NCBI RefSeq assembly: GCF_014698795.1
Contig: NZ_JACJTR010000018.1
Location: 90,129-154,128 of the forward strand
Source: Nostoc sp. FACHB-892
GTDB lineage: Bacteria > Cyanobacteriota > Cyanobacteriia > Cyanobacteriales > Nostocaceae
Reading direction: 5' to 3'
DNA length: 64,000 bases
The notes under the pieces were generated by a model. It was not told where the DNA came from. It saw nothing but the letters and a program-made list of their open reading frames with translations, and did no database searches. A program made the translations under genes and the position numbers. Below, piece after piece: positions 18,701-26,956 of this stretch. Numbering within the stretch: position 1 is the first letter of the stretch; each line of letters starts with the position of its first letter.

Positions 18701-19606
18701 CTGCCAGACACTATACTGCTCTATCAATGGATATATGGTTTGTTCTGGCATTGCAGGTTGCTGCCCACAGATATAAAGCCTGGCACAATTATTTCCTGGT
18801 ATTAAACATTCTGTTAAGCTGCTGATGTTGCCATTGTGAGAATCAAAAGCTGCATTTCTAATGCAAAGCCGACCACCAACACCATTAAAGGCGGCAACAG
18901 CTGCTTCTAGGGCTGGTTGTAATACAATTGTGGGTAGTGAATGTAGTAGGGTAGCAATGCGGTTAATGATAGCTTCCCGTTCGGCTGTTTTGCGGACTTG
19001 AGTGAGCAGGGTACTTTGAGCGATCGCTACTGACAGCTGATCGACTACCATCTGTACTGCTTCTAGTTCATATTCTGAAATCAAACGCGCTTGGGAATTA
19101 TGAGACACCAGCAGCCCCCAGAGCTGATCTTGATCAATAATGGGCGCTACTACGGAAGATTTAACCCCCATTGCGCTCAAGTATTCAATATGACATGGAT
19201 CTACAGGGCGGTAACGGATTTCCTCTGATATAGTTTCTCCATTTTCCAAGTCATGGAGGTGACTTTGACCAATCTCTTGAGTATCAACGTTAACAACAGA
19301 ACGCACTCGTGATTTCATAAATAGTTCACGGGCGGTGGCTGGAATATCATCAGCAGGAAAATTTAGCCCTAGTAGCGATGGCAAACGATTTTCGTAAATT
19401 GACTCAGCAATCACTTGACCACTATTATCGGGATGAAATTTGTAAATCATCACTCGGTCAGTGTTTAATAGCGATCGCACCTCTGCCGTTGTCACCGTGA
19501 TAATTTCTTCCAACTCTAAGCTTCGTCGGATACGGTTTGTAATCCGGCGTAGTAAACTTTCTTCATGGCGGCATAAGGACAAATCTTGTTCAGGGTTAGA
19601 AATCAT
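15713..19606 (-). CDS. Multi-GAF sensor histidine kinase, candidate cyanobacteriochrome
   Basis: A 1297-residue soluble kinase with five GAF-type modules followed by a HisKA-HATPase core: H1026 in VAHEINNPVNF, N-box MNVLSNAIDAL, G-boxes DNGPGIP and GKGTGLGLSIS. Four of the GAF modules carry a cysteine at the bilin-attachment position: C138 (DPCHIEYL), C555 (AQCHIDNL), C737 (NVCYVQML) and C920 (SECHIAAL). The second module (about 215-420) lacks it. There is no PHY domain. The first GAF begins the protein, as in red/far-red GAF-only photoreceptors, and the set resembles Nostoc multi-GAF cyanobacteriochromes such as All2699. Coiled linkers join the modules. It is probably a light-responsive kinase; no partner regulator is adjacent. 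Confidence 0.85.
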   Translation of the reverse strand: MISNPEQDLSLCRHEESLLRRITNRIRRSLELEEIITVTTAEVRSLLNTDRVMIYKFHPDNSGQVIAESIYENRLPSLLGLNFPADDIPATARELFMKSRVRSVVNVDTQEIGQSHLHDLENGETISEEIRYRPVDPCHIEYLSAMGVKSSVVAPIIDQDQLWGLLVSHNSQARLISEYELEAVQMVVDQLSVAIAQSTLLTQVRKTAEREAIINRIATLLHSLPTIVLQPALEAAVAAFNGVGGRLCIRNAAFDSHNGNISSLTECLIPGNNCARLYICGQQPAMPEQTIYPLIEQYSVWQEHYKSGKYDTWAISDIYQTSSLRSLQVAFQPTKIRSMLMIPLQYRQQLLGYLSIFRNEIDTETLWAGQYDSDQRQLYPRLSFEVWRESKKAQAQKWTSEEIELATDIGKHFASAIQQYELYQQVQTFNESLEKQVKRRIVELQRTSEQQQAVFKVIAEIRESLDTNIIFQTTTKEVCQLIKADRVSVYRFDSNWGGQFVGDFEAASPYWSNESELGINTVWNDTYLQETEGGRYRNNETFAVDDIYKMGFAQCHIDNLEQFQIHAFVLAPIFVGQKLWGLLATYQHTGPRQWKASEVNFLSQIAAQMGVALQQAELLTRTKQQTLSLRQGAEQQRVLFEVVAKIRESLDLKTVFAATVCEVRRSLNADRVVVYRFDPNSELDEGEIVSEDLLPEFTSALTLKIQDNCFKKKYDALYRQGRIHAIADIHNSGLNVCYVQMLDQLQVKANLVLPLAKSNELWGLLCIHQCDQPRKWQSSEIQFVIQVAAQLSVALEQADLLEQTKHQAADLQQAAEQQRVLFEVVAKIRESLNLDMIFQTTTQEICKSLQADRVAVYRFNPDWSGEYIAEFVGDEWVKLVTSDFKTVWEDSYLQETQGGRYRHNESYIVDDIYKSGHSECHIAALEKLQAKAYAIAPIFIGQQLWGLLAAYQNSAPRHWEASEMKFITQIANQLGVALQQAQLHNQTKEQTQKLATTLHDLQQTQTQLIQTEKMSSLGQLVAGVAHEINNPVNFIYGNINHVNDYAEDLLSILDLYVQDCPNPNSEIRDRSEEIDLEFIMEDLPKTLSSMKVGIDRIRQIVLGLRNFSRLDHAEMKPVDIHEGIDSTLLILQHRLKAKPESPAIKLVKEYSDLPLVECYAGPLNQVFMNVLSNAIDALEDYRESQLKPHGNQITISTAFGELEGNVKSVVIRITDNGPGIPEALRARICDPFFTTKPVGKGTGLGLSISYQIVVDKHGGVFKCDSQPGLGTEFWIEIPVIQITNSLYQLPEMGKASP

Positions 19607-19762
19607 TGCTTATAAGAAAATACAATTAATAATTTGCAAAGTGACATAATTAAATCTAAAGCCATTTTCAGATTTAATTAATCAAACTGTCTTCAGTAAA
19701 ACTACGGGCAAATCACTAATACAAATATTTATTTACCTTTGACAAAAATTAATCAAAATATT

Positions 19763-19793
19763 ACAAAAACAGACGCTAAAAAATTTGCGTCTG
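19763..19793 (-). terminator. Rho-independent terminator of the Get3d-like gene
   Basis: Stem CAGACGC / GCGTCTG around TAAAAAATTT, followed on the minus strand by TTTTTGT. It lies about 70 bp past the stop of the ATPase gene, in the right orientation. Confidence 0.65.
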
Positions 19794-19863
19794 TACTAGC
19801 TACAAGAGAAGATTCTTGCTTTTTAGTTTTGGCTTCTTGTCGAACATTGCTGTAGCAACAAAA

Positions 19864-21051
19864 TTAAACTCTTATATTGTCAGTGAAGCGGATTTTCAGA
19901 TAGTCATCTTCCATCTTTGCCCCTCCTGGTTGTAGCGCTGCTAAGGCTTGCGGCAAAACTAAGTTACGACGGTGGTTGCCAATAGTAATGTTTAATTCGT
20001 CAGCATTCTTACTCAGTTGAACTTGGTTTTTCGGAATTCCAGGTAAATAAATCTCCAAGCTGTATTGGTTTTGTTCTTGTACGACTCTCATAGTCGTTTC
20101 TTTGTAATAAACCTGAGTTGGATCTTCATCTTTATAGAGGGTTTCCTTCAGGCGTTCTAATGCAGCTAATCCACACATTTCCTCAGAAAAAAGTGGAACT
20201 TCTTTTACAGGTAAAGGATGGAAATTATCATGAATTTCTTGGCGATATTGCTCTTGGCTTTCCTTCCAACGTTGAAAAAATGGGTCTTGGACAACGCTAG
20301 GAATAATTCGATTAGCCACTACTAAATCTGTTGCAACATTATACAAACTCAGATAAGCATGGGCGCGAAGAGATTCTTTAATTACCATCTTTTCGGGATT
20401 AGTCACTAGACGTACTGAGGTTTGGGTATTGTCTGTCAATACTTTTTCTAGAGCTTCAATTTGTTCATAAAACTCATAAGGTGCATCCATCACCTCTTTA
20501 TCTGGTAGCGAAAAACCAGCAATTGGTCTGAAAAAAGGTTCAACTAGAGGCCGAAGCGCTACCGAGATGTTTTGAAATGGTTTGTAAAAACGGCGCATAT
20601 ACCAGCCACCAACTTCTGGTAAACTTAGCAAACGCAGTGCTGTGCCCGTGGGGGCTGAGTCAATAATTAAAACATCAAACTCACCTTCATCGTAATGGCG
20701 TTTCATCCTTACCAAGCCAAAAATCTCATCCATGCCTGGTAAAATTGCCAATTCTTCTGCCTGTACGCCCTCTAAACCTCTTGCCTGTAAAACTTGGGTA
20801 ATGTAACGTTTTACAGCACCCCAGTTTCCCTCTAGTTCTTGCAGCGCATCCAGTTCTGCACCCCACAGATTTGGGCGAATTTTTTGGGGTGCATGTCCCA
20901 GTTCCATATCAAAACTGTCTGCCAAAGAATGAGCCGGATCTGTACTTAAAACCAATGTCTGATAGCCTAGTTCTGCACAACGGAGTCCAGTTGCAGCAGC
21001 AACGGAAGTTTTGCCCACGCCGCCTTTACCCGTCATCAAAATTACACGCAT
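19864..21051 (-). CDS. ArsA/Get3-type ATPase with C-terminal crystallin-like domain (Get3d-like)
   Basis: Deviant-Walker-A ATPase of the ArsA/TRC40 group (395 aa): P-loop GKGGVGKT at residues 8-15, STDPAHSLADSF (switch I), and IIDSAPTGTALRLLSLPE (A-loop/switch II region) are all present. From about residue 310 the protein ends in a small beta domain (YSLEIYLPGIPKNQVQLSKN, ELNITIGNHRRNLVLP) of the HSP20/alpha-crystallin type. This combination, without the arsenite cysteines, matches the Get3d proteins of cyanobacteria and chloroplasts, whose client is uncertain (hydrophobic helix chaperoning has been proposed). Monocistronic with its own terminator. Confidence 0.82.
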   Translation of the reverse strand: MRVILMTGKGGVGKTSVAAATGLRCAELGYQTLVLSTDPAHSLADSFDMELGHAPQKIRPNLWGAELDALQELEGNWGAVKRYITQVLQARGLEGVQAEELAILPGMDEIFGLVRMKRHYDEGEFDVLIIDSAPTGTALRLLSLPEVGGWYMRRFYKPFQNISVALRPLVEPFFRPIAGFSLPDKEVMDAPYEFYEQIEALEKVLTDNTQTSVRLVTNPEKMVIKESLRAHAYLSLYNVATDLVVANRIIPSVVQDPFFQRWKESQEQYRQEIHDNFHPLPVKEVPLFSEEMCGLAALERLKETLYKDEDPTQVYYKETTMRVVQEQNQYSLEIYLPGIPKNQVQLSKNADELNITIGNHRRNLVLPQALAALQPGGAKMEDDYLKIRFTDNIRV

Positions 21052-21506
21052 AAATGCTTCTGTCCTGCCTGAGGATTTTATTACATTTATTTACATTATC
21101 GACTGTTTAAGAAAATAAATGCTGTTTCACTACGTCTAGGCGTGAACAGTTTGAGTTATTTATTAGTAATTGCGGTGTTTTCCGACTAAGGGCGTGAGTT
21201 CAACGGGTCAGATGGTATTGGTTTAATTAGCCGAAGAAAAAACCTCTCCCTGTTTTACTACGCAAAACCTGTCCCTCTCCGAGTCGGAGAAGGACAGGCA
21301 GACTTTAACTTTAGTTCAAGACGGGGATAGATTTGTCAAACTCACTTGCGTTGCATCAGCAGTGGGTAGTTTATATCATGTCCGCTTGATTGCTTATTAA
21401 ACCCGAAGAACCCCACCCCGCCAAAGCGTAGCTTTGTCTCCCCTCTTCGCAAGCGGGGAGGGGTGTAATGACTGTGGTTAGCATAACTAATTATGCGGAC
21501 ATGATA
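21052..21506. other. Spacer containing a MITE
   Basis: No gene. It holds a degenerate repeat near 21235-21300 (CCTCTCC / GGAGAAGG palindrome) and the MITE at 21373-21507. Confidence 0.6.
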
Positions 21507-21507
21507 T
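21373..21507. mobile_element. MITE with ATATCATGTCCGC terminal repeats, copy 1
   Basis: The 13-bp ends ATATCATGTCCGC and GCGGACATGATAT are exact inverted repeats bounding 135 bp. The interior (TTGATTGCTTATTAAACCCG, then a palindrome around GCAAGCGGGGAGG) recurs in copy 2 at 45783-45929, and partly at 25350-25405; a lone left end is at 22516-22545. No transposase inside. The right end runs into the stop codon of the next gene. Confidence 0.75.
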
Positions 21508-22496
21508 TACTTCTTATTCCAGAGACTAATAAATTCTTTATAAATAGCTGGGGTGATCTGACTTTGTAAGTGAGTTAGTGCATCACGATGATTTTGATTG
21601 TTGTCATCATAATAAGTGAACAAATTCGTTAGCTTGACAATTTCAGGGTTTTGATCATTTGTCCCCCTCCATTTGTTAGTAACTTTGTGTAAAACGTCCT
21701 TGGGTAGATTTTGTTGTAAGTTATTTAAGGCTGCGATGTAAGAAGGATTTTGAGGATTCTTTTTGAATTGAAACCATAAATCGATCAGCCTGAGTTGCGT
21801 CTGTGGCTGCGGTTGAGGCTTATTTGTTAGAGTAGGTTGCTGGAGAATTTGACGCTGTTCAATAGTGGCAATGCCATTTTCAGTTAAACCCTGAGATTTC
21901 TGAAATTTTTTGACTGCTGTATAAGTGGCTGGCCCATAAAATGGCTTGTTTGGAGGAATTTCGGCATTGGTTGCGAAACCGTGAAACTTTAATCTATTCT
22001 GAAGTCCTATGACTGTATCTTCCATTACAGTTCGAGTTTCGGCATCAGCGTTACCATTAATCACAAGTTTTTGTGAGTACTGCTTCTGAAACTTTTTAAT
22101 CGCTTCTTCAGTAGGAGCATCTGTTAAAGAGTTGTTATTCCGCTTCCAGGGAGCAAATTTAGTCAGATCCGGCTTAGGATCTATCTCAGGAGCTAAATAT
22201 CCCAGCCCAATCAATATATGACGGATAACTTCAGGGCTACTGACGGCCATACTTTTTGGTTCCTTTGCTACTAAACTACCATTTAATGTATCTTGTTGTA
22301 CAAAAGTTATGTAAGTAGGAATAAAGAAATCTAACATATCTTGTTTACAAGGCGTTCCAAAACTTAAGCGATGTGTGACACTAAGGTAAAACTCTTTGAG
22401 ACGTTCGGTGTAAGTGATTACAGACTGGTAAAAAGAAACGTGGTTTTTAGTCTTGGTGGGCGATCGCTTCAGGTTGTTTCCAAATAGCGCTCGCAT
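21507..22496 (-). CDS. Protein with two peptidoglycan-binding-type domains
   Basis: A 329-residue protein with two PG_binding_1-like repeats (about 88-155, IRHILIGLGYLAPEI to AIKKFQKQY, and 163-215, LQNRLKFHGF to AVKKFQKSQG). The C-terminal ~110 residues are polar and unassigned. There is no signal peptide. The first ~80 residues look less conserved, and M82 (MAVSSPEVIRHIL, start at 22253) is an alternative start. The TAA stop is formed by the last bases of the adjoining MITE, so the native C-terminus may have been changed by that insertion. Function unknown beyond probable wall or glycan binding. Confidence 0.6.
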   Translation of the reverse strand: MRALFGNNLKRSPTKTKNHVSFYQSVITYTERLKEFYLSVTHRLSFGTPCKQDMLDFFIPTYITFVQQDTLNGSLVAKEPKSMAVSSPEVIRHILIGLGYLAPEIDPKPDLTKFAPWKRNNNSLTDAPTEEAIKKFQKQYSQKLVINGNADAETRTVMEDTVIGLQNRLKFHGFATNAEIPPNKPFYGPATYTAVKKFQKSQGLTENGIATIEQRQILQQPTLTNKPQPQPQTQLRLIDLWFQFKKNPQNPSYIAALNNLQQNLPKDVLHKVTNKWRGTNDQNPEIVKLTNLFTYYDDNNQNHRDALTHLQSQITPAIYKEFISLWNKK

Positions 22497-22515
22497 ATAT
22501 TACAGCAGATTTCAA

Positions 22516-22545
22516 GTTATATCATGTTTGCTTGATTACTTATCT
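22516..22545. repeat. Solo left end of the ATATCATG MITE
   Basis: TTATATCATGTTTGCTTGAT closely matches the left end of the MITE copies at 21373 and 45783, but no right end follows before the CCA-transferase gene, whose stop lies within it. Confidence 0.5.
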
Positions 22546-23856
22546 TTTAAGTAACTGACGTGCAAATGCGATCGCCTCTGTTGGTGTTGAGACTTTCCCC
22601 TCAGCTTGTGCTACGGCAATTTCTGTCAGCAGTTGACCGATGATTGCCGAAGCTGGAATATCCAATGCTATGATCAAATCCTTGCCGCTTACTAGTGGAG
22701 TTGGATGAGCGACTAGATCATCAGGGTTTAGATAACGGTTGATCAAAGGTGCTAAGACTTGGCAATTCCTTAGTTTGGTTTCTAGAGTTGTAGCGACTGT
22801 TGTGTGTAGTGGCTTCTCAACAGACATCGCCTCTACCAAATTATTGAGTGCTACAGCTAGCACTGCCGTAGCGGGAAACACAATATCTGCGTCATGGAAC
22901 AACAAATATTGTTCTCGCAAGGACATATCAACTACTTGAAGTTGCGGTAATAGTTTTAGAACAGTGGTTACACCCCGAATTTCGGCACGACTATAAGTTA
23001 GTTCCTGTAGCTCTATTTCTGCTAATTGCGGATCGGGGTTGACAAGACAAGCAAGTTTGGCAATACCTAACCAAGTGGTTTTAATACTATCGCGGACATA
23101 TTCTTGCAGTTGTGCGCCTAATTGTTGCCAATTTTGGCTGAGTAAAGCAACTGCTTCGTCAACTGCTGCTAGTTTGAGCAAGCTTTCACGGGTGGCGTTT
23201 TTGAAAAAAGGAGCAAGTAAACCATCTTCCCAAGCAGTTGTGATCCAAGGAGTCCCCTGAGAATTTGCCAGCAAATAACCAATTTCTACCCTAACTCGTT
23301 CGGCTGCAACTTTGCTGATATGCGATGCCAAAGAACGAATTGCCGTTTGGGTAGCTGGCTCAATAGTAAAATCTAGTTGGGCGGCTTGGCGATAACCTCG
23401 CATTAACCGTAAAGGGTCATCTTCTAGGTTTGCAGGTGATACCATTCGCAAAATGCCCTGTTGTAAATCTTCGTAGCCTTGCAGAGGATCGATGATTTCT
23501 TGGGTATGGGGATTATAAGCGATCGCATTTACTGTAAAATCCCGTCTGTGCAAATCAATTTCTAAGCTATTTCCTTCCTGTTGGGCAAAGTCAGCCGTGG
23601 CGTGGGGAAAAACCACACGCGCAATTTGTCGTTCGGCATCAAGTAACACAAAACCAGCTTTGTAATGACGAGCGATCGCTCTCGCTACCTTTACCGCCTT
23701 AAATGGTATAACAAAATCTAGATCCAGATATTCGCGAGTTCTGCCGAGGATGGCATCCCGTACAGCGCCACCTACCATGTAAGCGGGTTGTGGCAGGAAT
23801 TCCAAGCTAAAAGGCCAATTTTCGGGAGCTAGGGTAGAAAGAACTGATTGATGCAT
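22540..23856 (-). CDS. cca: CCA tRNA nucleotidyltransferase / poly(A) polymerase family
   Basis: Class II nucleotidyltransferase that adds or repairs the tRNA 3' CCA end. Seen: the head motif GGAVRDAILGR, the metal-binding DLDFVI (DxD), RRDFTVNAIAYNP, and the neck motif DDPLRLMRGYRQAA (EDxxR-type), followed by a long helical body and tail. Of 443 possible residues I take the second ATG (MHQSVLSTL, 438 aa) as start; both are plausible. Whether it adds C, A or both cannot be decided from motifs alone, since some bacteria split these activities between paralogues. Confidence 0.85.
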   Translation of the reverse strand: MHQSVLSTLAPENWPFSLEFLPQPAYMVGGAVRDAILGRTREYLDLDFVIPFKAVKVARAIARHYKAGFVLLDAERQIARVVFPHATADFAQQEGNSLEIDLHRRDFTVNAIAYNPHTQEIIDPLQGYEDLQQGILRMVSPANLEDDPLRLMRGYRQAAQLDFTIEPATQTAIRSLASHISKVAAERVRVEIGYLLANSQGTPWITTAWEDGLLAPFFKNATRESLLKLAAVDEAVALLSQNWQQLGAQLQEYVRDSIKTTWLGIAKLACLVNPDPQLAEIELQELTYSRAEIRGVTTVLKLLPQLQVVDMSLREQYLLFHDADIVFPATAVLAVALNNLVEAMSVEKPLHTTVATTLETKLRNCQVLAPLINRYLNPDDLVAHPTPLVSGKDLIIALDIPASAIIGQLLTEIAVAQAEGKVSTPTEAIAFARQLLKR

Positions 23857-23942
23857 TGTAATAAAAATCAACCCAGCAACTCATGAATAAAAGTTGGGCT
23901 TAAGTTAGATTAACAATAAAGGCCCCTGGAGTTGGTTCTATT

Positions 23943-24191
23943 ATGTGTATTTGCGTGAATTGCCACTATGTAGACCGATGTGTTACCTATCATGCTGTAG
24001 AAGGGCAGCACCAACAGCCTCACTTGACTGAAACACCGAACTTTGATCCGAATGAACCTTCTATTAATGTCAACATTCGGACTAAAGATGATGTAATTGA
24101 AATGGAATGGGACGTTGTTGGTTGTCTGAGCTTCAAACGCGAAACGGGTAAATGGTCGAAGTTGCGTCCTGGTGAATTAGTGCCGACTTGA
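23943..24191 (+). CDS. ycf34: Ycf34 family protein
   Basis: An 82-residue protein found in cyanobacteria and some algal plastids. The opening MCICVNCHYVDRC with four closely spaced cysteines is diagnostic; in Synechocystis the family has been reported to bind an iron-sulfur cluster and to influence photosynthetic electron transport. The central DDVIEMEWDVVGCLSF is also conserved. It diverges from cca across about 85 bp. Confidence 0.88.
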   Translation: MCICVNCHYVDRCVTYHAVEGQHQQPHLTETPNFDPNEPSINVNIRTKDDVIEMEWDVVGCLSFKRETGKWSKLRPGELVPT

Positions 24192-24588
24192 CAGAAAATG
24201 ATTGGTGTATCTTACAGCTATTTTCAGGTAAATAGACCAGACGGTAGGGGCACAGCAATGCTGTGCCCTTACGTCAGATGTGGTTCAAATACATGAAAAC
24301 TACTGTAATGAGATTTTATTTATCAGCGATCGCAAATTTATGGTACAGGGAAGAGATGGCAAGAAAGCGATCGCACAGAGAAAGTGAACAACAAGCGAAT
24401 ATTTGCGATCGCTTACGGCGGGCGCTTGCGCCATCGCCTTCTGAGTTTGTTGAAACAGCAAAACCTTTGACCTGAGACTTCTGTCCACACCAAAACAAAA
24501 GAATTATAGTCTATTCAATTAAGAACAGCTATGTTATATGCTTGAATAGTTCACGTTAACTCTATAAAAATAGATATTTTAAATAACT
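24192..24588. other. Spacer with palindrome and HIP1 cluster
   Basis: No gene. It holds the GCACAGC palindrome (24248-24268) and three HIP1 sites between 24326 and 24415. Small frames here are HIP1-driven and not credible. Confidence 0.6.
24248..24268. repeat. Dispersed GGGCACAGCA/TGCTGTGCCC palindrome
   Basis: Perfect 10-bp arms around one A. The same unit with the same flanks (GGTAGG- and -TT) occurs at 28707-28727. Confidence 0.75.
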
Positions 24589-25248
24589 TTGACAACGGAA
24601 CTAAAAAGCTTTGCATTAAATAAGTACGCTTTGGCGCTACATACCACCACACCAGAATTAGGTTTGGGAATTAGTAATTTTGCAGGTGATACTCGCTCCC
24701 AAGTTTGGAATTTGGGACGTGATTTATCTAGCCTAATACATCAATATTTAATTGAGTTTATCAAACCGCAAATTTGGGCAGATTTATCATTTATCGCAGT
24801 TGCAAAAGGCCCTGGCGGCTTTACGGGAACTCGGATTGGCGTTGTCACTGCTCGGACTTTAGGACAACAGTTAGATATTCCTGTATTTGCGATTTCAACT
24901 TTGGCTGCGGTAGCTTGGTCAGAAGCAGGTAAAAGTCAAAATCCAAAAACTCTTGCTGTGGAAATGCCAGCACAACGAGGTCAAATTTTTGCTGCCATTT
25001 ATCAGTTTGAGCCAGATACTTCTAAATTAACAGCGTGTTTACCAGATAGAGTGTTCGCGCCAGAAGCATGGCAGGAAACTTTAGCTAATTGGAATACTAA
25101 TTATCAGTTGATTCAAGCCCAATCTGGGTTAGCAGCAACAGTGACGAGTATTTTAGAATTAGCTAATCTCGATTGGCAAGAGGGCAAGTCTCCTAATTGG
25201 TCAGAGGCTTTGCCATATTATGGGCAGCATCCAGTGGAGGGTGTATGA
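24589..25248 (+). CDS. tsaB: tRNA threonylcarbamoyladenosine synthesis protein TsaB
   Basis: Actin-fold partner of TsaD and TsaE in forming t6A at position 37 of ANN-reading tRNAs. Seen: the N-terminal ALHTTTPELGLGI strand-loop, and the family signature VAKGPGGFTGTRIGVVTARTLGQ at about residues 82-104, with the metal-binding residues of TsaD absent, as expected. It is 219 residues from a TTG at 24589; no ATG precedes the conserved core. No partner gene is nearby. Confidence 0.88.
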   Translation: MTTELKSFALNKYALALHTTTPELGLGISNFAGDTRSQVWNLGRDLSSLIHQYLIEFIKPQIWADLSFIAVAKGPGGFTGTRIGVVTARTLGQQLDIPVFAISTLAAVAWSEAGKSQNPKTLAVEMPAQRGQIFAAIYQFEPDTSKLTACLPDRVFAPEAWQETLANWNTNYQLIQAQSGLAATVTSILELANLDWQEGKSPNWSEALPYYGQHPVEGV

Positions 25249-25687
25249 GGGACTTCCAAAAAAATAATCAATTGCTTTGGGGAGCAGGGGGAGAAGAAAT
25301 CGGACAGTCGTATTGGATGCAGGAATTGAGTAATTTAATTTTTGGAAGTTCCTATTAAACCCGAAGAACCACACCCCGCCAAAGCTATACTTTGTCTCCC
25401 TGCCCCTAATCTGACTTTTCACGGCATCTGGAAAACCTCACTTCTATTTCTCTCTTCCTTTAAGGCTACGGCGTACATACATCTTCTTGTTGGGCGCAAA
25501 ATGTGTATTGATCCCCCTAAATCCCCCTTAAGAAGGGGGACTTTGAAAGCTTTTTGCCCCCTTTTTTAAGGGGGGTTGGGGGGATCAAAAGCCTGTGGCC
25601 CAACTCTAGAAGACTTGTGTGTACACCATAGGCTTTTCGAGAGGGGATTAAGGGGGCGACGATAAAAAGCGCTTAAAGTTATTCTTT
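25249..25687. repeat. Repeat-filled spacer
   Basis: No gene. 25350-25405 repeats the interior of the ATATCATG MITE without its ends. 25510-25586 is a long inverted repeat, GATCCCCCTAAATCCCCCTT on the left and AAGGGGGGTTGGGGGGATC on the right, a dispersed cyanobacterial palindrome. Confidence 0.7.
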
Positions 25688-26851
25688 TTAACTTCTAAGT
25701 TGTACAGGCATAGCTAAATAGGTCATTTTCAAACCACCCAATGGTGTAAAAATCACTGGAGTTAAGCTTTGATTTAAATGCATTTGAATTTCAGAAGATG
25801 GTAACTCTTTCAAGCCTTCCATCAAATATTTAATATTAAAAGCAATTTCAATGTTTTCCCCAGAAATCTGTGCTGACATTGACTCTCTACCACTGCCCAC
25901 ATCTTGAGCTTCACAAGATAAGGTAATTTCTTGGGCGTCGCTATCAATACTAACCTTAACAATATTATTTTTCTGATCAGCTAAAACAGCAATCCGTTCT
26001 AGAGTGCTGACGAATTGTCGCCGTTCAATTGTCACTTGTCGCTCAAATTGACGCGGAATTAGTTGTCGATATGCAGGATATTGCCCTTCTAATGTGCGAC
26101 TAGTCAAACGTTGATTTTGCCATGCAAACACAACTTGACCTTGATCGAAATATAAAGCTACAGGTTCATCTGATGAGGCGCTATGAGCTAGCATTCGTTG
26201 GAGTTCACGTAATGCTCTAGCTGGTACTGTCACTTCTAGTTGACTAGTTCCACCCAAAGGACGCTCGTTGCTAGTTTCTACCACTGCGAGGCGATGTCCG
26301 TCGGTAGCTGCAAATTCTAAGGTATCTTGTTTAACTGTTAGATGTACTCCCGTAAGTACTTGCTTGGTTTCATCACCACTTGTCGCAAACAATGAACCGC
26401 GTAATCCTTCAATTAATGCAGCAGTAGTGAGATGGATTACTTCGGTATTTTCAATTACAGGTAGTTCGGGAAATTCTTCAGGCCCCATTGCTCGGACTTG
26501 GTAATGTCCACTCTTGGGGGTAAGTGTGACTATTAAACCTTCTGCACCGGGTGTTACACCTGTGAGGGCTGATTCATCGTCTAAAGTAATTTCGCCTTCT
26601 GGAAGACGAGAGGTGATGTCTACAAGTAACTTAGCAGGAAGTGCGATCGCACCACTTTGCCATACCTCTGCGTTAAAGCTGGTGCGAATTCCCAAACTGA
26701 GATCGAAGGCTGTTAAGCTTACTTGGTTAGTTTCAGCATCCGCTTGCAGCAGCACATTGGCAAGTACTGGATGAGTCGGCCGTGAAGGAACTGCACGACT
26801 AACGAGTGAGAGGTTTGTACTGAGGTCGCTTTGGGAGCAAACTAATTTCAT
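25688..26851 (-). CDS. dnaN: DNA polymerase III beta subunit (sliding clamp)
   Basis: The ring-shaped processivity clamp of replication; 387 residues, three clamp folds. Seen: MKLVCSQSDLSTNLSLVSRA start, SNERPLG-type loop, VTVPARALRELQRML, ATDGHRLAVVE in the second domain and the C-terminal PVIFTPLGGLKMTYLAMPVQL with the family's terminal M-P-x-R/Q-L. It is not next to dnaA or recF here, as usual in cyanobacteria. Confidence 0.95.
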   Translation of the reverse strand: MKLVCSQSDLSTNLSLVSRAVPSRPTHPVLANVLLQADAETNQVSLTAFDLSLGIRTSFNAEVWQSGAIALPAKLLVDITSRLPEGEITLDDESALTGVTPGAEGLIVTLTPKSGHYQVRAMGPEEFPELPVIENTEVIHLTTAALIEGLRGSLFATSGDETKQVLTGVHLTVKQDTLEFAATDGHRLAVVETSNERPLGGTSQLEVTVPARALRELQRMLAHSASSDEPVALYFDQGQVVFAWQNQRLTSRTLEGQYPAYRQLIPRQFERQVTIERRQFVSTLERIAVLADQKNNIVKVSIDSDAQEITLSCEAQDVGSGRESMSAQISGENIEIAFNIKYLMEGLKELPSSEIQMHLNQSLTPVIFTPLGGLKMTYLAMPVQLRS

Positions 26852-26956
26852 AAGTCAGATTCAGCTGGTGAAGGATATCGTAACATTCTTATTGTTTATA
26901 GGCGATCGCTATTTATTTAATTAGCGTGTAGGCGTAGGCATAGCTAACGAAGTTGC

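Noticed and set aside
24263..24475. 70-codon frame between ycf34 and tsaB
   Set aside because: Generated by clustered HIP1 sites; no ribosome site.
25510..25586. Long inverted repeat considered as terminator of tsaB
   Set aside because: It is a dispersed palindrome found widely in cyanobacteria and lies over 250 bp past tsaB, so a specific role is not supported.
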